Positions 6,578-9,727 of a stretch of DNA of 9,727 nucleotides are shown here, piece after piece (positions within the stretch are counted from its first letter, which is position 1; every line of letters starts with the position of its first letter). Source of the stretch: CAZBQG01 sp964493945. GTDB lineage: Bacteria > Pseudomonadota > Alphaproteobacteria > Rhodospirillales > UBA2165. Position numbers and translations under genes: made by a program. The stretch is from assembly GCA_964493945.1 (NCBI GenBank), contig CAZBQG010000169.1:1-9727 (forward strand). Reading direction: 5' to 3'. The notes beneath the pieces are model-generated. The model was not told where the DNA came from. It did no database searches and saw nothing but the letters and a program-made list of their open reading frames with translations.

Positions 6578-7269
6578 GCCTGATCGAACAGGGCGAAGCT
6601 GCGAAGATGGGCAAGGCTGGTCATTTCTGCGTTGTAGGCTGGATGGAGCAGCAGGGTAAAGCCATGCACCGTGCCCGGATAGACCAGCCCCAAAGCCAAC
6701 GGAACATCAAGCAAGGCAGTACGTTGGGCGGCGGCTTGTTCTTCCGTATCTGTGCTGTCGCTTTCCGAGGTATGCATGATCAGGGGGCAGCGGATATTGG
6801 GGGCCTCATCCAGATATTTATGGACCGAAGTGGCGAAATAGCCAGCCGCCGCCACAATGTCTCCGCGCCGGGCCGCGGCCAGATAGGACAAGGTGCCGCC
6901 GAAACAAAAGCCGGTCACCGCCACCCGCCCGCCGGTCCCGGGCATTCCGTGGAGCGCCCTGACGCCAGCATCAAGGATGGTCATGCCCGCGGCATCGTCA
7001 GATAATCCGCGCCAATGGCTGAATTTCTTGCCCTTATCGTCCGTTTCGGTCACCGGCTCCACATCGTGGAACATGTTGGGCAACAAGACGGTATAGCCGT
7101 GGTCCACGAACGGCTCGGCGATTTCATCATATTCGGGGCGTAACCCGTAAACATCGTGGATCATGCAAAGCCCCATGCCGGTTCCGCTTGCGGGCCGGTA
7201 AAGCCAGCCGGGTATGGTCCCCGTGCCGGAGCTGGCGGCGAATTCGATATCCTCATGAATGGCGTTCAT
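6574..7269 (-). CDS. Dienelactone hydrolase family protein (alpha/beta hydrolase)
   Basis: This 231-residue protein, close to the usual DLH length, has the full catalytic triad. Cys122 lies in the nucleophile elbow GFCFGG, Asp171 in ESDST and His202 in GTVHGF, nearly the positions of the Pseudomonas enzyme (Cys123, Asp171, His202). The strand-loop MIHDVYGLRPEYDEIAEPF is family-typical, but Asp39 stands where the classical enzyme has the Glu36 that activates the cysteine. True dienelactone activity is therefore uncertain and another ester or lactone substrate is possible. No signal peptide is visible, so it is cytoplasmic. ATG 7269 is preferred over an in-frame TTG at 7275 because the GGGAGGGG at 7277-7283 sits at a proper distance from the ATG and too close to the TTG. 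It lies 70 bases downstream of the mlaC-like gene on the same strand, without a terminator, so it may be co-transcribed. No catabolic genes are nearby. Confidence 0.9.
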   Translation of the reverse strand: MNAIHEDIEFAASSGTGTIPGWLYRPASGTGMGLCMIHDVYGLRPEYDEIAEPFVDHGYTVLLPNMFHDVEPVTETDDKGKKFSHWRGLSDDAAGMTILDAGVRALHGMPGTGGRVAVTGFCFGGTLSYLAAARRGDIVAAAGYFATSVHKYLDEAPNIRCPLIMHTSESDSTDTEEQAAAQRTALLDVPLALGLVYPGTVHGFTLLLHPAYNAEMTSLAHLRSFALFDQA

Positions 7270-7288
7270 CGCCAAGCCCCTCCCGTTA

Positions 7289-7309
7289 ATATCCCTGGTG
7301 TCAGGATAT
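7289..7309 (-). repeat. Inverted repeat upstream of the hydrolase gene
   Basis: ATATCC and GGATAT are separated by nine bases, about 20 bases upstream of the hydrolase start codon and just before its ribosome site. There is no T-run on the minus strand after it, so a terminator is unlikely. It could be an operator or a 5' UTR hairpin; function is not shown. Confidence 0.35.
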
Positions 7310-7339
7310 CATCCGGAAAGGGCTTGAGGAAATTTTTTG

Positions 7340-8047
7340 CTAGTTTTGGCTGGAAGCCAGTTGACGGGTATGGATACCCTGAATTTCAGCACTCTGGGTT
7401 TGCAGGCGCTGGATCAGCCCGCCCATTCCCTGGCGCCGGATCACCGAGCGGAACTCGGCTCGCTGGGTCAGGGCCATGCTCACGCCGCCGATCATGATGT
7501 CCAAAATCCGGTAGCCTTGCGGCGTGGCGCGGACCCGCCATCTGGCCTCAATGGCTGGGCCCGATGGGCGGGTTACGAGGGTCGAAACCAGGGCGTCCCG
7601 CCGGCCCGTTTTACGGCCCCCCAGGATTTTCATGCCGCCGCTGCTATAAACCGAGAGCCGCTTTGTAAATCCGTTCAGCACCCAGGATTTGAAGCTCTGT
7701 TGGTAGCGCCCGCGCTGGCCGGGGCTTGCCTTGCGCCAGGCCTTGCCCGCCACATAGCGCCCGATCACAGTGAAGGCGAAATTTTCCTCGATCAAAGCGC
7801 GGATCCGGGCCTGCCTGCCGCCGCTTGTCTGTTCCGTCCAGCTGAGCACCCCAAGGGTGCGTTCGCTGAGTTCACGCATGAACTGGGCCGCGCCGTCGGG
7901 AGAAGTGGGCGCCGTCTGGGCCATGCCGGCACCGGAGCCCAGCAACAAAATTGCCGCCAGCCCGATCAAAAAGTAACGGAATTTATATCCGGTTATGTCC
8001 GGTGGGGTCTCAGATGGGGTCTTGGGACGGGGTCTTGCATTTTGCAT
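7340..8047 (-). CDS. MlaC/Ttg2D-family periplasmic phospholipid-binding protein
   Basis: This 235-residue protein belongs to the Ttg2D/MlaC family, periplasmic carriers moving phospholipid between the outer membrane and the inner-membrane MlaFEDB transporter; the hopanoid-linked HpnM proteins are in the same family. Family features seen are ENFAFTVIGRYVAGKAWRKA (88-107), the amphipathic run QQSFKSWVLNGFTKRLSVY, and the C-terminal block YRILDIMIGGVSMALTQRAE followed by FRSVI. A hydrophobic segment at 24-43 ending GMAQ looks like a Sec signal with cleavage near residue 43. It is preceded by an unusually long Pro/Arg/Lys-rich 23-residue n-region. ATG 8047 has a perfect AGGAGG six bases upstream, which supports this start. 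No mlaD, mlaE or mlaF neighbours are in the window, so the partner transporter must lie elsewhere. Whether it is MlaC or HpnM cannot be decided here, so I give no symbol. Confidence 0.87.
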   Translation of the reverse strand: MQNARPRPKTPSETPPDITGYKFRYFLIGLAAILLLGSGAGMAQTAPTSPDGAAQFMRELSERTLGVLSWTEQTSGGRQARIRALIEENFAFTVIGRYVAGKAWRKASPGQRGRYQQSFKSWVLNGFTKRLSVYSSGGMKILGGRKTGRRDALVSTLVTRPSGPAIEARWRVRATPQGYRILDIMIGGVSMALTQRAEFRSVIRRQGMGGLIQRLQTQSAEIQGIHTRQLASSQN

Positions 8048-8090
8048 TTCCAGCCTCCTGTTAATAAGCCGTCTGTTTAAATCGACGGTG

Positions 8091-8108
8091 ATGAGAGCAT
8101 GTTCTCAT
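8091..8108. promoter_or_regulatory. 18-bp near-perfect palindrome upstream of the mlaC-like gene
   Basis: ATGAGAGC-AT-GTTCTCAT has 8-base arms with one G/T mismatch, centred about 52 bases upstream of the start codon. The dyad symmetry and position suggest a dimeric regulator's operator at or near the transcription start. A second weaker dyad, GTGACGGCCATCAC, lies at 8127-8140. Confidence 0.4.
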
Positions 8109-8113
8109 GACTC

Positions 8114-8142
8114 CCAATAGTGCGCCGTGACGGCCATCACAA
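8114..8142 (-). promoter_or_regulatory. Weak promoter candidate for the mlaC-like gene
   Basis: On the minus strand, TTGTGA (8142-8137) and TATTGG (8119-8114) are 17 bases apart. The -35 matches 4 of 6 and the -10 only 3 of 6. It would place the transcription start close to the 8091-8108 palindrome. This rests on position and partial consensus only. Confidence 0.25.
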
Positions 8143-8190
8143 ATCTGTTCTGTTTGGGTGTTTGTTTGTTACGCCTTCGGAAGCGTTAGG

Positions 8191-8246
8191 GTAAAATTTA
8201 TCATTTACAGTATATTATTTACCAAACTTGAAGTAAATAATTATTT
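8191..8246. repeat. AT-rich cluster of GTAAAT/ATTTAC inverted repeats between pyrE and the mlaC-like gene
   Basis: A perfect 9-base inverted repeat, ATTATTTAC (8214-8222) and GTAAATAAT (8233-8241), has a 10-base loop. Two more half-sites lie beside it: GTAAAA at 8191-8196 and ATTTAC at 8203-8208. A 12-base palindrome AAATAATTATTT (8235-8246) overlaps the right arm. The stretch is far richer in A and T than the flanking genes. It could be a protein-binding array, or a weak AT hairpin in the pyrE 3' UTR. Confidence 0.45.
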
Positions 8247-8249
8247 CGC

Positions 8250-8939
8250 CTATGAGGTCCGGCCGCCATTTGCGGCGGACCAGGCGATGGGATCGGCGAG
8301 GAATTCCCTGACCCCGGCGATGTCTTCGGCCGAAAAATCGCCATCCGCTTCGGCCCGGTCCAGGACGTCCCACCAATCGGCAAGATAATGCAAAGCCGTG
8401 CCGGCCTGGGCCATGTTTTCCTCGGCTCCCGGGAAGGCGCCGTAAAAGAAAACCACGAACACATCACTGACCGATGCACCGGCCTGGCGCAAAGCCTCAA
8501 TGAAGGTGATCTTGGAGCCGCCGTCGGTGGCCAGATCCTCGATCAGAATGACTTTGGTGCCATCTTCCAGATCGCCTTCGATCTGGGCCTGGCGTCCGAA
8601 GCCTTTGGGCCGCTTGCGCACATAAAGCATGGGCAGGGAGAGTGTCTCCGACAGCCATGCGGCATAGGGAATGCCCGCCGTTTCGCCGCCGGCCAGGGCT
8701 TCGATGCCGTCCGTGCCCACTTCGCGAATAATGCTTTCGCTGGCCATGGCAATCAGGCGCCGCCGCTCATCCAGATAGGAAACCACCTTGCGGCAATCGA
8801 TATAGACCGGGCTGGCCCAGCCGGCGGTCAGCATATAGGGCTGGGACGGGCGGAAATTCACCGCCTTGATATCCAGCAATATGCGCGCCGTTTCCGACCC
8901 GGCGGTTAGTTGTTCAGGTGATCGTTCCTTGCGTGCCAT
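8250..8939 (-). CDS. pyrE: Orotate phosphoribosyltransferase
   Basis: This enzyme makes orotidine 5'-monophosphate from orotate and PRPP, the fifth step of de novo UMP synthesis, in the cytoplasm, usually as a dimer. The 229 residues hold the PRPP-binding motif VILIEDLATDGGSK (130-143) with its acidic pair, the substrate/start region YMLTAGWASPVYIDCRK (35-51), the flexible catalytic loop RKRPKGFGR (108-116) and AGGETAGIPYAA. The loop has KGFG where classical enzymes have KxHG, a variant I associate with alphaproteobacterial OPRTs. Length fits that group; the C-terminus after about 215 is slightly extended. ATG 8939 has no convincing Shine-Dalgarno, and an in-frame TAG at 8951-8949 bars any start further upstream. 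Translation may depend on the small ORF just before it. It follows the GYD gene on the same strand and is probably co-transcribed. Confidence 0.96.
   Translation of the reverse strand: MARKERSPEQLTAGSETARILLDIKAVNFRPSQPYMLTAGWASPVYIDCRKVVSYLDERRRLIAMASESIIREVGTDGIEALAGGETAGIPYAAWLSETLSLPMLYVRKRPKGFGRQAQIEGDLEDGTKVILIEDLATDGGSKITFIEALRQAGASVSDVFVVFFYGAFPGAEENMAQAGTALHYLADWWDVLDRAEADGDFSAEDIAGVREFLADPIAWSAANGGRTS
8256..8281 (-). terminator. GC-rich hairpin at the end of pyrE (possible terminator)
   Basis: GGTCCG-(G)-CCGC pairs with GCGG-CGGACC across a short loop, ten base pairs with one bulged G. It lies in the last codons of pyrE, ending four bases before the stop codon. On the minus strand it is followed about 10 bases later by AAATAATTATTT rather than a pure T-run, so it is a weak intrinsic terminator at best. 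Confidence 0.35.
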
Positions 8940-8948
8940 ATTCTGAAT

Positions 8949-8996
8949 CTAAGGAATTTCCTGGCCGGCGGCAATCTTCAAATGGATCATGCCCAT
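8949..8996 (-). CDS. Possible 15-codon leader ORF upstream of pyrE
   Basis: In the 67-base gap between the GYD gene and pyrE there is ATG...TAG encoding MGMIHLKIAAGQEIP. Its AGGA (9007-9004) overlaps the GYD stop codon and lies seven bases from the ATG, a good ribosome site. Its TAG ends nine bases before the pyrE ATG, which lacks its own site. It could be a coupling or attenuation leader for pyrE, or simply a chance ORF; conservation would decide. It is in the same frame as both neighbours. Confidence 0.3.
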   Translation of the reverse strand: MGMIHLKIAAGQEIP

Positions 8997-9005
8997 CAAA
9001 GCTTC

Positions 9006-9302
9006 CTAATCGGCGAGTGAGCCCAACACTTCTCCGAACTCTTCGGAGGTGAAAGCCCGCATGGTGGTGGTCCGGGCATTGCCCAGTGAGCCGATGGACA
9101 TCGCATATTTGGCCGCCGCCTCATCGTCGGGGAAATCCATGATGCCGACGATATCGTATTGGCCCAGGGTGAAATAGGTTTCCACCATGTCTCCGCCCAA
9201 TGATTGCGCCAGGGCGCGTGCACCCTTGGTCCGGTCCGGCGCCGATTTCATGTCGGCCAGGGCCTGTGCGGTCAAATTCACCAAAACCACATATTTCGCC
9301 AT
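9006..9302 (-). CDS. GYD domain-containing protein
   Basis: This 98-residue soluble protein matches the GYD family (named for the Gly-Tyr-Asp motif), small alpha/beta ferredoxin-like proteins of unknown function that probably form dimers or larger assemblies. The motif is seen as LGQYDIVGI (46-54), with the N-terminal strand YVVLVNLT (4-11), the helix GARALAQSLGG and the C-terminal strand NARTTTMRAFT. The whole protein is this one domain at its usual length. ATG 9302 has GGAG seven bases upstream. It stands 66 bases before pyrE on the same strand and in the same frame, which suggests co-transcription; a direct role in pyrimidine synthesis is not implied by the sequence. Confidence 0.88.
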   Translation of the reverse strand: MAKYVVLVNLTAQALADMKSAPDRTKGARALAQSLGGDMVETYFTLGQYDIVGIMDFPDDEAAAKYAMSIGSLGNARTTTMRAFTSEEFGEVLGSLAD

Positions 9303-9334
9303 TTTATTTCTCCCTCAAGGATTGGCTGGCGGAT

Positions 9335-9358
9335 TTGATTCAGGTTAACTGAATTCAA
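9335..9358. repeat. Imperfect inverted repeat upstream of the GYD gene
   Basis: TTGATTCAG (9335-9343) and CTGAATTCAA (9349-9358) form a dyad with one extra base in the right arm, 33 to 56 bases before the GYD start codon. A second imperfect dyad, TAGTCTAAAGATTA, lies at 9362-9375. They may be operator sites or a 5' UTR hairpin. I found no good promoter hexamers in this 219-base, roughly 38 percent GC spacer (9303-9521), which otherwise shows nothing I can name. Confidence 0.35.
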
Positions 9359-9521
9359 GGATAGTCTAAAGATTACGCTGTTTTTTCTCGCTGCGCCGAA
9401 GTTTGAAGAAAAATATCGAATTGATTTCCTGAAGGTTCTCTTTGGCGGGTCACACTGCTTTTTTAACGATTATCACGAATTGGATTTAATGTGCTCCCCT
9501 TATATACGTTTTGAGTATCAA

Positions 9522-9727
9522 TCATCCTGATTGCTTCGATAGAAAATTATCAATCTCCCAAATATTCAAAGGGCGGAGAATATCCTTGTCCAGGATTGAG
9601 CGCGCGCTTTCAAGCAGGGGATCAATTCGGTTTGCCTGTTCGTGAGCCCAACGAATCCATTTTTCTCGTTCCCTATCAGAGTGATGTTGTGCGGGATCAC
9701 CAGAGCTTTGGCGAAGTGCCACCCGGC
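9522..9727 (-). CDS. C-terminal fragment of an unrecognised protein (5' end outside window)
   Basis: The frame is open to the window edge, so the last 68 or so codons of a gene are probably present; the GTG at 9722 is only the first start-like codon. The residues visible are charged and helical (REREKWIRWAHEQANRIDPL, then an Asp/Leu-rich end). I do not recognise the family. GC content counted over 9522-9720 is about 48 percent, clearly below the neighbouring genes, and the spacer after it is about 38 percent, so it may be horizontally acquired. A CAATCA-TCC-TGATTG hairpin (9519-9533) spans its stop codon. It could also be a chance open frame. Confidence 0.45.
   Translation of the reverse strand, partial: RVALRQSSGDPAQHHSDREREKWIRWAHEQANRIDPLLESARSILDKDILRPLNIWEIDNFLSKQSG

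Noticed and set aside
7337..8080. 247-codon plus-strand open frame
   Set aside because: It is antisense to the MlaC-family gene, which has a signal peptide, family motifs and a perfect Shine-Dalgarno.
8172..8187. ACGC...GCGT stem as a terminator between pyrE and the mlaC-like gene
   Set aside because: It has only four or five pairs with a mismatch, and no T-run on the minus strand.
8158..8388. Plus-strand frame starting in the AT-rich spacer
   Set aside because: It runs straight into the antisense of pyrE, and the protein shows no pattern beyond AT-rich codons in its first part.
8388..8909. 173-codon plus-strand open frame
   Set aside because: It is antisense to pyrE and lacks any domain signature; it is open only because of GC-rich codon structure.
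1..9727. tRNA, rRNA, CRISPR arrays, insertion sequence ends or known riboswitches
   Set aside because: No cloverleaf, regularly spaced repeats, transposase motifs with terminal repeats or riboswitch cores were seen on either strand.

Overview
The window reads as chromosomal DNA of an alphaproteobacterium, probably of the Rhodospirillales type. The evidence is GC-rich coding sequence, an OPRT with the KGFG loop variant, a MlaC-type lipid carrier, a globin/chemoreceptor fusion, and two TPR glycosyltransferases of a kind common in that group. The genus is an inference. There is no rRNA, tRNA, CRISPR array or recognisable insertion sequence, and no gene-free stretch over about 220 bases.

Layout. 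Positions 2-1678 (+) hold the 3' part of a very long, proline-free coiled-coil protein. It converges on a two-gene minus-strand unit (3056 to 1675). The first gene there is an unusual soluble sensor: a flavohaemoglobin/neuroglobin-like globin, a Pro/Glu linker and a miniature chemoreceptor tip. It is coupled by a TGATG junction to a DUF4202 protein. Diverging from it, 3183-6577 (+) is a two-gene operon of TPR glycosyltransferases. The first has a GT9-like (heptosyltransferase-like) C-terminal domain; the second has a SPINDLY/OGT (GT41) C-terminal domain. They overlap by ATGA. The first appears to be leaderless. The second has a run of nine G exactly between its TPR and catalytic domains.

The rest lies on the minus strand. 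Reading with transcription from the right edge, there is a partial lower-GC hypothetical gene (9727-9522), then a GYD-domain gene (9302-9006). A possible 15-codon leader ORF follows, then pyrE (8939-8250), an AT-rich spacer with inverted repeats, a MlaC/Ttg2D-like periplasmic protein (8047-7340) and a dienelactone hydrolase family gene (7269-6574). Both convergent gene pairs end on a shared palindromic stop (CTAG at 1675, TTAA at 6574).

The best second looks are the globin mini-chemoreceptor coupled to DUF4202, the G9 tract as a possible phase switch in a protein glycosyltransferase, the leaderless promoter of the glycosyltransferase operon, and the in-frame GYD/leader/pyrE arrangement separated by two amber codons. 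I see no self-contained defence or mobile system.
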